Shown here: positions 31,944-40,187 of the stretch, one piece after another
Position numbering within the stretch: the stretch's first letter is position 1
Layout: each line of letters opens with the position of its first letter
Assembly: GCA_041650795.1 (NCBI GenBank)
Contig: JBAZKK010000002.1
Span: 12,142 to 76,141 of the forward strand
DNA: 64,000 nucleotides
Source of the DNA: JBAZKK01 sp041650795
Lineage (GTDB): Bacteria; Omnitrophota; Gorgyraeia; Gygaellales; Profunditerraquicolaceae
Reading direction: 5' to 3'
The notes under the pieces: generated by a model
Told to the model about the DNA's origin: nothing
What the model saw: the letters and a program-made list of their open reading frames with translations, nothing else
The model's database searches: none
Translations under genes and position numbers: made by a program

Positions 31944-32762
31944 ATGCGGACGGTAAAGATAGGCAATATCAGAATCGGCAGGGCGAGCCGCCTGGTTTTA
32001 ATCGCCGGCCCCTGCGTATTGGAGTCGGAACGCATGGCAATAGAGGCGGCCCGCAAGATCAAGGACATCACCCACAGACTCAATATCCCCTATATTTTTA
32101 AATCCAGTTTTGATAAAGCCAACCGCCTCTCGGTAGATTCTTATCGCGGGCCGGGGATTAAAAAGGGGCTCGAGATGCTTGCCAAGGTAAAGGAGAAGGT
32201 AGGCGTCCCCATCCTAAGTGACATCCATTGCCAGAAGGAGATAAAGGAGGCGGCCGAGGTTTTGGATATTATTCAGATACCGGCTTTCCTCTGCCGTCAG
32301 ACCGATATAGTGCTGGCAGCGGCGATGACCCAGAGGGTAATCAATATCAAGAAAGGGCAGTTCCTGGCGCCCTGGGATATTATGCCGATTGTGCGTAAGA
32401 TCGAGTCTACCGGAAACCGCAGGATAATCATTACCGAGCGCGGGGTATCCTTCGGTTACAATAACCTTGTTTCGGACTTCAGGGCCTTAAAGATTATCAG
32501 GGATTCCGGATATCCGGTTATCTACGATGCCACCCATAGCGTGCAGTTGCCGGGAGGCAAGGGCGATTGCTCCGGAGGTCAGCGTGAATTCGTTGGTTCG
32601 CTTTCGCGCGCCGCAGTGGCTTTCGGCTGCGACGGGCTCTTTCTTGAGGTCCACCCCGACCCCGATAATGCCCCTTGTGACGGTCCGAACATGATAGCGC
32701 TCTCAGACCTGGAGAAATTATTGAAACAGATCAAAAGGATAGAAGGTGTGTTATGGCGATAA
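31944..32762 (+). CDS. kdsA: 3-deoxy-8-phosphooctulonate (KDO-8-P) synthase
   Basis: Condenses phosphoenolpyruvate with arabinose-5-phosphate to KDO-8-phosphate. TIM-barrel signature motifs are LVLIAGPCVLESERMA, YIFKSSFDKANR, LSDIHCQKEIKEA, IIQIPAFLCRQTD, ITERGVSFGYNNLVSD and LEVHPDPDNAPCDGPNM. The Cys in VLIAGPCVLE and His/Asp residues at the C-terminal side fit either a metal or non-metal form; I did not assign which. It overlaps kdsD by 10 nt. Confidence 0.96.
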   Translation: MRTVKIGNIRIGRASRLVLIAGPCVLESERMAIEAARKIKDITHRLNIPYIFKSSFDKANRLSVDSYRGPGIKKGLEMLAKVKEKVGVPILSDIHCQKEIKEAAEVLDIIQIPAFLCRQTDIVLAAAMTQRVINIKKGQFLAPWDIMPIVRKIESTGNRRIIITERGVSFGYNNLVSDFRALKIIRDSGYPVIYDATHSVQLPGGKGDCSGGQREFVGSLSRAAVAFGCDGLFLEVHPDPDNAPCDGPNMIALSDLEKLLKQIKRIEGVLWR

Positions 32763-33721
32763 ACGTGTTGAAGCGAGCTAAAGAGGTTCTCAGTATCGAG
32801 GCCAAGGCGATCAGCGACCTCAAAAACAGGATTAACCGCGATTTTCAAAAGGCGGTGCAGATTATCATGAATACCAGGGGTAGAGTAGTGGTCAGCGGCA
32901 TGGGCAAGGCCGGCATTATTGCCCAGAAGCTTTCCGCGACCCTCTCCTCTACCGGTACCCCGAGCTTATTCTTGCATTCAGCCGAGGCTATCCATGGGGA
33001 CCTGGGACGCGTGGTTTCGGATGACACCGTGATTATACTGTCTAACAGCGGAGAGACGGACGAGGTCAAAAAGTTCCTCCCGCTTCTTAAAAAAATAGGC
33101 GTGCCTATCATTTCTCTGACCGGCAACACCCGTTCTGTGCTGGCGCGTTACAGCGACGTGGTTTTAAATAGCGCGGTGGAAAAAGAGGCCTGCCCGTTGG
33201 GCCTGGCTCCTACCGCCTCTACTACCGCGATGCTGGCAATGGCTGACGCACTGGCAGTGTGCCTCCTGGAACTGAAGGGTTTCAAGGAGAAGGACTTCGC
33301 TTTTTACCACCCCGGCGGCCTGCTCGGCAGGAGGCTCCTTTTGAAAGTAGGAGATATCATGCGCACCGGCAGCTCCCACGCCGTGGTGCCTAAAGACAAA
33401 AAGGTCTCCGAGGTTTTATTTAAAATAACCCATTCCCGCGCCGGAAGCGCTACGGTGGTAGACAAAAACGGGAAACTGGCCGGTATTTTTACGGACGGTG
33501 ACCTGCGCAGGCACCTGGAGGCTGACCCCGACCTTGCCAGGCGTAAGGTCAAGGACGTAATGACCAAAAACCCCATTGCGGTCAAGCCCCAGATGCTGGC
33601 GGCGGAGGCAATGCGGATCCTGGAAGGCAGGAATATTGACGAGGTACCGGTAATCGACGATAAAGGCAGGCCCGTCGGGGTTCTGGACGTGCAGGATTTA
33701 TTGAAAGCGGGACTAGTTTAA
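32753..33721 (+). CDS. kdsD: Arabinose-5-phosphate isomerase (KpsF/GutQ family)
   Basis: Isomerises ribulose-5-phosphate to arabinose-5-phosphate, the first KDO-committed step. Residues about 30-170 form a SIS domain (VVSGMGKAGIIAQKLSATLS, SAEAIHGDLGRV, LSNSGETDEVKKFLP, LGLAPTASTTAMLAMADALA). Residues about 205-320 are paired CBS domains (DKNGKLAGIFTDGDLRRHL, EVPVIDDKGRPVGVLDVQDL). The order kdsD-kdsC is conserved in many Gram-negatives. The start overlaps kdsA, suggesting coupled translation. Confidence 0.95.
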   Translation: MAINVLKRAKEVLSIEAKAISDLKNRINRDFQKAVQIIMNTRGRVVVSGMGKAGIIAQKLSATLSSTGTPSLFLHSAEAIHGDLGRVVSDDTVIILSNSGETDEVKKFLPLLKKIGVPIISLTGNTRSVLARYSDVVLNSAVEKEACPLGLAPTASTTAMLAMADALAVCLLELKGFKEKDFAFYHPGGLLGRRLLLKVGDIMRTGSSHAVVPKDKKVSEVLFKITHSRAGSATVVDKNGKLAGIFTDGDLRRHLEADPDLARRKVKDVMTKNPIAVKPQMLAAEAMRILEGRNIDEVPVIDDKGRPVGVLDVQDLLKAGLV

Positions 33722-34267
33722 ATGAACGACGCCAACGCGCTTGATGTCAATATCGCGGCAAAGGCAGCCAAGGTCAAGCTTCTCCTTCTTGACGTAGACG
33801 GTGTTTTAACCGACGGCCGCATCATCTATGACTCCAAGGGCCGCGATTCAAAATTCTTCGACGTTCACGACGGGATGGGGGTTTACCTTTTGTACCGCGC
33901 CGGCATCCCCACTGTCCTCATTACCGCCAAGAGCTCGCGCTCAATCAGGCCGCGCGCCAGGGATATGCGGGTCTCCGAGGTATTCGCGGACATCTCTCCT
34001 AAGAGCGCGGTGCTGGATAGGATCTTGAAGAAATACCGCCTGACTTGCGACCAGATATGCTTTGTGGGCGATGACCTGGTAGACCTTTGCCTGATGAAGA
34101 AGGTGGGGTTTGCGGTAGCAGTCTTCAACGCCTCCCCGGAGATAAAACAGGCAGCCTCTTACATTACCATCAGGCACGGAGGAAGAGGCGCGGTGCGCGA
34201 GGTCAGCGAGTTGATCCTTAAATCCAAGGGCAGATGGAAAGAAATGGTCCGCCTCTATGATATCTAA
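33722..34267 (+). CDS. kdsC: KDO-8-phosphate phosphatase (HAD superfamily)
   Basis: Removes phosphate from KDO-8-phosphate. HAD motif I is LLLDVDGVLTDGRIIYDSKG, motif II is LITAKSSRS, and motif IV lies in CFVGDDLVDLCLMKKVGFAV. The lack of a cap domain and the length of 181 aa fit the tetrameric KdsC group. It starts directly after the kdsD stop and overlaps the next gene by 11 nt. It completes KdsD-A-C-B in a single operon. Confidence 0.94.
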   Translation: MNDANALDVNIAAKAAKVKLLLLDVDGVLTDGRIIYDSKGRDSKFFDVHDGMGVYLLYRAGIPTVLITAKSSRSIRPRARDMRVSEVFADISPKSAVLDRILKKYRLTCDQICFVGDDLVDLCLMKKVGFAVAVFNASPEIKQAASYITIRHGGRGAVREVSELILKSKGRWKEMVRLYDI

Positions 34268-35195
34268 ATGCCTCATATGGATATCGGCACTCTTTTTATC
34301 GTGCGGTGCACCTTTATACGCGTTGGACAGCGGGGCGCTTGAGTCGGCTCAGCAGATTAATGAATTCTCGCTGGCCGGTTATGGCGAGAAAGGCAAGAAG
34401 ACCTGGGACCTAAGCGCCCACTCCGCGGACATCTTTGATAATATCGTAAAATTAAAAGAAATAACCGGCAACCTCTACGGAGACAGCGAGGATATCGCCT
34501 TGAGCGCCAGGAAAGGGGATTTCGATAAAGTAAATTCCCGGGTTCACCTGGAGGACGAGGTAGTTATCACCAGCTCCGGAGGAGCGAGGCTCACTACCGA
34601 TAGCCTGGATTGGGACCGCAAAAAGCAGGTTGTCTCTACCAAAGAGCTTGTAAATATCGAGAAAGGAAACATGGTTACCAGCGGTCGAGGCGCGACAGGC
34701 AATACCGATTTAAAACGCGTCAACCTTAACGAGGACGTCAAGGTGGAGATAACGCAGGAAGAAAAAGCGCCATCGCCGTCCGATAAGAAGGTCGGCGGCG
34801 AAAAAATCACCATTACCTGCGACGGGGCGCTTGAGGTGGATTACGAAAAAAATGTTGCAGTGTTCAATAAAAATGTTAAAGTAGTAAGGCATGACCTGGA
34901 GATCGACAGCGACACAATGGAGGTTTATTTCATACCTTCCCGCAAAGATGCCGAAGGCGGCTTCTCGGGCACCGGGGAAAAAGCGGCCGGCGCCGGCGAT
35001 ATGAGCGCCGCGGCAATGGGCAATAGCATAGACAGGATTATCGCGCGCGGAAATGTCAGGATTGTGCGCGGGGATAACGTCTCTTATAGTGATGAAGCGA
35101 TGTATAGCAGCCTGGATAAGAAGATTACGCTCTTGGGCAAACCCAGGCTCATAATTTATTCGGCGGAGGAGCTTAATGCACCTGCTGGAAATTAA
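34257..35195 (+). CDS. LptC-LptA fusion protein (LPS transport)
   Basis: 312 aa exported protein. An N-terminal hydrophobic segment (CLIWISALFLSCGAPLYALD) is a signal peptide or anchor. Residues about 36-170 fit LptC (LTTDSLDWDRKKQVVSTKEL, MVTSGRGATGNTDLKRVNLN). Residues about 180-305 fit the OstA/LptA fold (GEKITITCDGALEVDYEKNV, IIARGNVRIVRGDNVSYSDE, ITLLGKPRLIIY). In E. coli these are two proteins that form the periplasmic bridge; here they are one chain. It overlaps lptB by 20 nt. A single chain could make an intramolecular start of the bridge. Confidence 0.87.
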   Translation: MISKCLIWISALFLSCGAPLYALDSGALESAQQINEFSLAGYGEKGKKTWDLSAHSADIFDNIVKLKEITGNLYGDSEDIALSARKGDFDKVNSRVHLEDEVVITSSGGARLTTDSLDWDRKKQVVSTKELVNIEKGNMVTSGRGATGNTDLKRVNLNEDVKVEITQEEKAPSPSDKKVGGEKITITCDGALEVDYEKNVAVFNKNVKVVRHDLEIDSDTMEVYFIPSRKDAEGGFSGTGEKAAGAGDMSAAAMGNSIDRIIARGNVRIVRGDNVSYSDEAMYSSLDKKITLLGKPRLIIYSAEELNAPAGN

Positions 35196-35898
35196 GGCCA
35201 TCACCAAGTCCTACGACGGCAGGCAGGTCGTTAAAGGAATAGACCTTTTAGTCAAGCGCGGGGAGATCGTAGGGCTCTTGGGCCCTAACGGCGCAGGCAA
35301 GACTACCACTTTCTATATGGTGGTGGGGATTGTTTCCCCGGATAACGGCAGGATTGTTTTTGATAACCAGGACATCACGAGGCTGCCCATACACGAACGC
35401 GCCCGTTACGGCATCGGTTACCTTTCGCAGGAACCGTCGATTTTCAGGAAATTGAGCGTACGCGATAATATCATGGCAATCTTGGAAACCCTGCCGATAA
35501 CCAGGCATGAGAGGGAGGAGAGGCTGGGGGAGCTTCTTAAGGAGCTCAACATATCGCATCTGGCGAAGAATAAGGCCTATACCTTGTCCGGCGGAGAGAG
35601 GAGGCGCCTGGAGATTACCAGGGCGTTGGTGAGCAACCCGTCCTTTATACTGCTGGATGAGCCTTTTTCCGGAATCGACCCTATCGTAGTCAGCGAGGCC
35701 CAGGAGATTATCAAGGAACTTAGGACCAAGGGGCTGGGGATTTTATTGACAGACCACAATGTGCGCGAGACCCTTTCCATTACCGACCGGGCATACCTGA
35801 TAGCCGACGGCAGGATACTTATTTCCGGCACGGCGCAGGATTTGATCGCCGACCCTAAGGCGCGCGAGCTGTATCTGGGCGAAAAGTTCAGCATGTAA
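35176..35898 (+). CDS. lptB: LPS export ABC transporter ATP-binding protein
   Basis: ATPase that powers LPS extraction from the inner membrane with LptF and LptG (not in this window). Walker A is GLLGPNGAGKTTTFYM, the Q-loop is IGYLSQEPSIFRKLSV, the ABC signature is YTLSGGERRRLEITRALVSN, Walker B is FILLDEPFSGIDP and the switch His is in LLTDHNVRETL. Length is 240 aa, normal for LptB. It closes the KDO-Lpt operon, 17 nt before the trigger factor gene. Confidence 0.96.
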   Translation: MHLLEIKAITKSYDGRQVVKGIDLLVKRGEIVGLLGPNGAGKTTTFYMVVGIVSPDNGRIVFDNQDITRLPIHERARYGIGYLSQEPSIFRKLSVRDNIMAILETLPITRHEREERLGELLKELNISHLAKNKAYTLSGGERRRLEITRALVSNPSFILLDEPFSGIDPIVVSEAQEIIKELRTKGLGILLTDHNVRETLSITDRAYLIADGRILISGTAQDLIADPKARELYLGEKFSM

Positions 35899-35915
35899 GG
35901 AGAGTTATCTAAGAT

Positions 35916-36794
35916 ATGAAGACAGAGATCAAGAAAATCGACGGTACCAAAAGAGAATTGCACATCGAGGTGGAAGGGGATGTCGTCAACAATAAATTCG
36001 ACGACGTATTGAAAAAAATAGGCCAGGAAGCAAAGGTAGCGGGTTTCAGGCCGGGGCATGCCCCCCGCGATGTCATCGAGAAACATTATTCCTCCCAGGC
36101 CCATGAGCAGGTGCTGAAGGAGCTTATCCCGGATGTCTATAACCAGGCGATAGAGAAGGAGGGGCTTGATGTAATCGAACTGCCGAATATCTACGACGTT
36201 AAGCTCACCCGTAGCAATCTCGCTTTCAAGGCGGCGGTAGAGGTTACCCCGGAAATAAAACTCGGTAATTATAAAGGCATAAAGGTCGAATATAAAAATA
36301 TCGAGGTTACGCCGGAAGAGCTAAAGCGCCGCATAGATTCCTTAAGGGAATCACGCAAGGCCCAGGAGGCCGACGATAGCTTTGCCAGGGGGCTCGGATA
36401 TCCTGGTCTGGCTGAACTGGAGAAGACGCTATCCCAACAGGTCTTTCTGGAGAAGGAAAAGCAACAGCACCGCAGGATCGAGGAGAACTTAATCGAGGCG
36501 CTTACAAAACAGGCAGATTTCAAGCTCCCGGAGTCGATGGTAAAGAGGCAATTGGAGGATTTCCTGCGTAGGGCAAAGCTGGACCTGGCGTTAAAAGGCG
36601 TTGCGCGAGAGAAGATTGACGAGAATGAAGGGGAATTGAAAAAAGATTTGGAGCCAGAGGCCCGTTCACAGGTCAGGACCTATCTTGTCCTGGCGGCGGT
36701 GGCGCGCAAGGAGAATATCGCTATAAATGACGAGATGCCGGCGAAGGTATTGGAATTCCTTTTAAGAGAGGCCAGTTGGCAGCAGGTAAAATAA
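35916..36794 (+). CDS. tig: Trigger factor lacking the PPIase domain
   Basis: Ribosome-associated chaperone. The N-terminal ribosome-binding domain has the signature AGFRPGHAPRDVIEKHYSSQ (residues about 41-60). The C-terminal helical chaperone domain follows (LVEALTKQ-type segment near NLIEALTKQADFKLPESMVK, ending EFLLREASWQQVK). At 292 aa it is about 140 aa shorter than usual; the middle FKBP-type prolyl isomerase domain (expected near residues 150-250) is replaced by a short linker around DDSFARGLGYPGL. clpP follows after 11 nt, the classic tig-clpP order, but clpX is not next. Confidence 0.88.
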   Translation: MKTEIKKIDGTKRELHIEVEGDVVNNKFDDVLKKIGQEAKVAGFRPGHAPRDVIEKHYSSQAHEQVLKELIPDVYNQAIEKEGLDVIELPNIYDVKLTRSNLAFKAAVEVTPEIKLGNYKGIKVEYKNIEVTPEELKRRIDSLRESRKAQEADDSFARGLGYPGLAELEKTLSQQVFLEKEKQQHRRIEENLIEALTKQADFKLPESMVKRQLEDFLRRAKLDLALKGVAREKIDENEGELKKDLEPEARSQVRTYLVLAAVARKENIAINDEMPAKVLEFLLREASWQQVK

Positions 36795-36805
36795 GGGAGG
36801 CACAG

Positions 36806-37414
36806 ATGAGCACAAAGATGCAGACCTTGGTCCCCATGGTAATCGAGCAGAACCCCCGCGGTTATGAGCGCGCTTACGATATCTTTTCACGGCTTTTAAA
36901 GGACCGCATTGTTTTCATCGGAACTCCGATTGACGATGCCGTCGCAAATCTTATCATCGCCCAGATGCTGTTTCTGCAGATGGAGGATTCCCATAAGGAA
37001 ATCAATGTTTACATCAATTCCCCCGGAGGCTCGGTTACCGCAGGCCTGGCGATATATGATACGATGCAGTTCGTAAAGTGCGAGGTGGCCACTTACTGCG
37101 TCGGACAAGCCAGCAGTATGGGGGCATTACTCCTTTGCGCCGGCACCAAAGGCAAGCGTTCTGTCCTGCCGAATTCACGCATTATGATCCATCAGCCATG
37201 GGGAGGTATCGAGGGTGCGGCAGAGGATATTTCGCGCCATGCAAAGGAGATACTCAAGATGCGCGACCGCATAAACGAAATCTTAGCCAGGCATACCGGT
37301 CAGCCGCTGGAGAAGGTGCAGAAAGATACTGATCGCGATTATTTTATGTCCGCTGAAGAAGCCAAGAACTACGGTTTAGTAGACGAAGTTATCATCAGCC
37401 AGAAGATAAAATAA
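36806..37414 (+). CDS. clpP: ATP-dependent Clp protease proteolytic subunit
   Basis: Serine peptidase that assembles into the 14-mer degradation chamber. Catalytic Ser is in GQASSMGALLLCAG, His in IMIHQPWGGIEGAA and Asp in KDTDRDYFMSAEEA. INSPGGSVTAGLAIYDTM is the oxyanion strand. The start is ATG 36806 after AAGGGAGG; 202 aa fits the family. No Clp ATPase is nearby. Confidence 0.96.
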   Translation: MSTKMQTLVPMVIEQNPRGYERAYDIFSRLLKDRIVFIGTPIDDAVANLIIAQMLFLQMEDSHKEINVYINSPGGSVTAGLAIYDTMQFVKCEVATYCVGQASSMGALLLCAGTKGKRSVLPNSRIMIHQPWGGIEGAAEDISRHAKEILKMRDRINEILARHTGQPLEKVQKDTDRDYFMSAEEAKNYGLVDEVIISQKIK

Positions 37415-37429
37415 AAGGAGATAGAGTAA

Positions 37430-38566
37430 ATGAGGAAGAGATACCTGCTTACACCGGGGCCTACCCCGTTGCCTTATGAGGTTTCGGAGGCCCAGGCCCG
37501 CCCGATAATACATCACCGCACCCCGCAGTTTCAGGCCTTCCTTAAAGAGGCGAGCGAAGGGCTAAAATACGTATTCCAGACGCAAAACGAGGTCTTCATC
37601 CTTGCTTCTTCCGGGACAGGTGCAATGGAAGCGGCAGTGGTGAATATTTTATCTGCCGGCGATATTGCCTTGACGGTAGAAGGAGGCAAATTCGGGGAGA
37701 GGTGGACCGAGATCTGTTCCTCCTACGGGATTGAAACTGAGTTACTGAAGGTGGAATGGGGTAAAGCGGTTGATCCTAAGGAAATTTCCAGGCGCCTGGC
37801 AGCCAACCCCAGGATCAAGGCGGTCTTTACCACCCTCTGCGAGACCTCTACCGGCGTAACGTACGATATTGAGGCCATAGGCAAGGCAGTCAAGGACACC
37901 AGCGCTGTTTTGGTGGTGGACGCTATTTCGGGTCTCGGGGCAGTAGATTTAAAGACTGATGCCTGGGGTGTTGATATCTGCGTTTCGGGTTCCCAGAAAG
38001 GCCTGATGCTTCCGCCCGGGCTGGGTTTTATTTCGGTCAGCACCAAGGCCTGGAAGAAAATAGAAGAATCCAAGGCGCCCAAGTATTACTTTAGCCTTAA
38101 GTTATGCCGTAAGGCCATGGAGAAAACCGATACCCCTTTTACGCCAGCCATTTCTTTGATTGTCGCTCTCATCGAGAGCCTGCGGATTATCCGCCAGGAC
38201 GGCTTGGATAAGGTTTTTAGCCGGCACAGGAAGATGGCAGATGCTACCCGCTCGGCGGTCAAGGCCCTGGGGTTGGAATTATTCGCGCCTACCGCGGCCT
38301 CGGATGCGGTGACTGCAGTCAAGGTTCCTGCCGGTATTGACGGGGAGAAGCTCGTCAAGACGATGCGCGATACCTACGGCGTTACCATCGCCGGGGGGCA
38401 GTCGGAATTAAAAGGGAAGGTTTTCCGCATTGCCCATATGGGTTATATCGAGGAGTTCGATATCATTGTCGGCATCTCGTGTCTGGAGAAGGTCCTGCAC
38501 CAGATGGGATATAAATTCCAGCTCGGCTCAGGGGTAGGGGCTGCACAGGAGATATTCTTAAGCTAA
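37430..38566 (+). CDS. Class V aminotransferase (alanine-glyoxylate / serine-pyruvate type)
   Basis: 378 aa PLP enzyme. Start LLTPGPTPLPYEVSEA, IIHHRTPQFQAFL and FILASSGTGAMEAAVVNIL define the alanine-glyoxylate aminotransferase group; the PLP-binding lysine is in DICVSGSQKGLMLPPGLGF. Since serA is 12 nt downstream and no serC is seen, it probably works as the phosphoserine aminotransferase in serine synthesis, as described for related enzymes in some archaea and bacteria; that role is inference. Confidence 0.9.
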   Translation: MRKRYLLTPGPTPLPYEVSEAQARPIIHHRTPQFQAFLKEASEGLKYVFQTQNEVFILASSGTGAMEAAVVNILSAGDIALTVEGGKFGERWTEICSSYGIETELLKVEWGKAVDPKEISRRLAANPRIKAVFTTLCETSTGVTYDIEAIGKAVKDTSAVLVVDAISGLGAVDLKTDAWGVDICVSGSQKGLMLPPGLGFISVSTKAWKKIEESKAPKYYFSLKLCRKAMEKTDTPFTPAISLIVALIESLRIIRQDGLDKVFSRHRKMADATRSAVKALGLELFAPTAASDAVTAVKVPAGIDGEKLVKTMRDTYGVTIAGGQSELKGKVFRIAHMGYIEEFDIIVGISCLEKVLHQMGYKFQLGSGVGAAQEIFLS

Positions 38567-38578
38567 GCGGAGGATTGA

Positions 38579-40165
38579 ATGTATAAGATACTTGTAAGCG
38601 ATCCCCTTTCCGATAAGGGTTTAAAGATTTTAAGAGAAGTCAAGGAATTCGAGGTAGACGTTAAAATTGATTTAAAAACCGAAGCCCTAAAGGCGGTTAT
38701 CAAGGATTACGACGCCCTGGTTGTGCGCAGCGCCACCAAGGTCACGCGTGAGATTATCGAGGCTGCCGGGAAACTTAAGGTTATCGGACGGGCAGGGGTC
38801 GGCCTGGATAACGTTGACCTTGAAGCAGCTACCCAGAAGGGGATTATAGTGATGAACACCCCTGCCGGCAATACCATCTCTACGGCGGAGCATACCTTTA
38901 GCATGGTACTGGCGCTATCCAGGAATATCGCCCAGGCCAACTCCTCCATCAAAAAGGGGGAGTGGAAGCGCTCCAGATTCATCGGGGTGGAGCTTTACGG
39001 CAAGACCTTAGGGGTAGTGGGGCTGGGGCGTATCGGAAGCGAGGTCGCCAGGCACGCCTTGTCTTTCGGGATGAAGGTCCTGGCGTATGACCCGTTTCTT
39101 TCGCGCGATGTTGCCAAGGGGATGGGTATTGAGCTTGTGGAATTGAAGGATTTATTCAAGCGGGCAGATTATATCAGCGTGCATACCCCGCTTACGGCGG
39201 AGACGACGCATATTATCTCAGGCAAGGAATTTTCCCTGATGAAGAAAGGTGTGCGTATCATCAACTGCGCCAGGGGAGGCATCGTTGATGAGGAGGCATT
39301 ACTCACTGCCATTAAAGAGGGAAAGGTCGCTGGAGCGGCGCTTGATGTTTTTGAAAAAGAGCCTCCGTCGGCTGATAGCGAACTTCTGAAGCTCGAGAAT
39401 GTGGTCGCTACCCCTCATCTGGGCGCATCCACAGAAGAGGCGCAGGTGAATGTAGCAGTCGAGGTGGCGGAGATTGTGCGCGATGCGCTGCTTGGCTGCG
39501 GGATACGCAATGCCGCAAATTACCCCTGTGTTGACGCCGAGGTGTACAAGGTACTTGAACCCTACGTCAATCTCTCCGAGAAACTTGGCGTCTTTGCCAG
39601 CCAGCTGGCAGAAGGAAGATTCCAGGAGGTAAGCATTAATTACAGCGGTGATATCATCCAATACGATTTAAGCGCCCTGACTATGGCGCTGGTAAAGGGG
39701 CTGCTTTCCCCGATATTGAAGGATACGGTAAATTTTATCAATGCCACCAGTCTCGCAGGAGAGAGAGGTATTCTTATCAAGGAATCCAAGTCTTCCAAGG
39801 AAGAGGAATTTGTCACCCTGATAAAGGTGGAGATTAAGACCGATAAGGGCTCGCGCGTAGTCGCCGGTACACTCTCTTCCAACAAACAGCCGCGCATCGT
39901 CAAGATTGATGATTATTATGTTGAGGCCACGCCGGCGGGGGAGATGCTTGTGCTGCAGAACTGGGACCGCCCGGGTATCATCGGCTATCTCGGCACACTG
40001 ATGGGTAAACACAATATCAATATTGCCAGCATGACCTTCGGCCGCGAGAAGCGCAAGGGCAAGGCCATCAGCCTTTTCAATGTTGATAGCCCGGTCTCCG
40101 AGGAACTCCTGGCCAAGATTAAAAAGAACGAAGACATCATTGCGGTAAAAACAATCAAAGTTTAA
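38579..40165 (+). CDS. serA: D-3-phosphoglycerate dehydrogenase
   Basis: First enzyme of serine synthesis. The 528-aa form has the substrate and NAD domains (VIGRAGVGLDNVDLEAATQK, LGVVGLGRIGSEVARHALSF, the catalytic His/Glu region in INCARGGIVDEEALL and VATPHLGASTEEAQ), an ASB intervening domain (residues about 315-450) and a C-terminal ACT domain (MLVLQNWDRPGIIGYLGTLM). The long type is usually serine-regulated through the ACT domain. It follows the aminotransferase gene with a good GGAGG ribosome-binding site. Confidence 0.96.
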   Translation: MYKILVSDPLSDKGLKILREVKEFEVDVKIDLKTEALKAVIKDYDALVVRSATKVTREIIEAAGKLKVIGRAGVGLDNVDLEAATQKGIIVMNTPAGNTISTAEHTFSMVLALSRNIAQANSSIKKGEWKRSRFIGVELYGKTLGVVGLGRIGSEVARHALSFGMKVLAYDPFLSRDVAKGMGIELVELKDLFKRADYISVHTPLTAETTHIISGKEFSLMKKGVRIINCARGGIVDEEALLTAIKEGKVAGAALDVFEKEPPSADSELLKLENVVATPHLGASTEEAQVNVAVEVAEIVRDALLGCGIRNAANYPCVDAEVYKVLEPYVNLSEKLGVFASQLAEGRFQEVSINYSGDIIQYDLSALTMALVKGLLSPILKDTVNFINATSLAGERGILIKESKSSKEEEFVTLIKVEIKTDKGSRVVAGTLSSNKQPRIVKIDDYYVEATPAGEMLVLQNWDRPGIIGYLGTLMGKHNINIASMTFGREKRKGKAISLFNVDSPVSEELLAKIKKNEDIIAVKTIKV

Positions 40166-40187
40166 GATTATCGGAGGCTTTAGCGAA

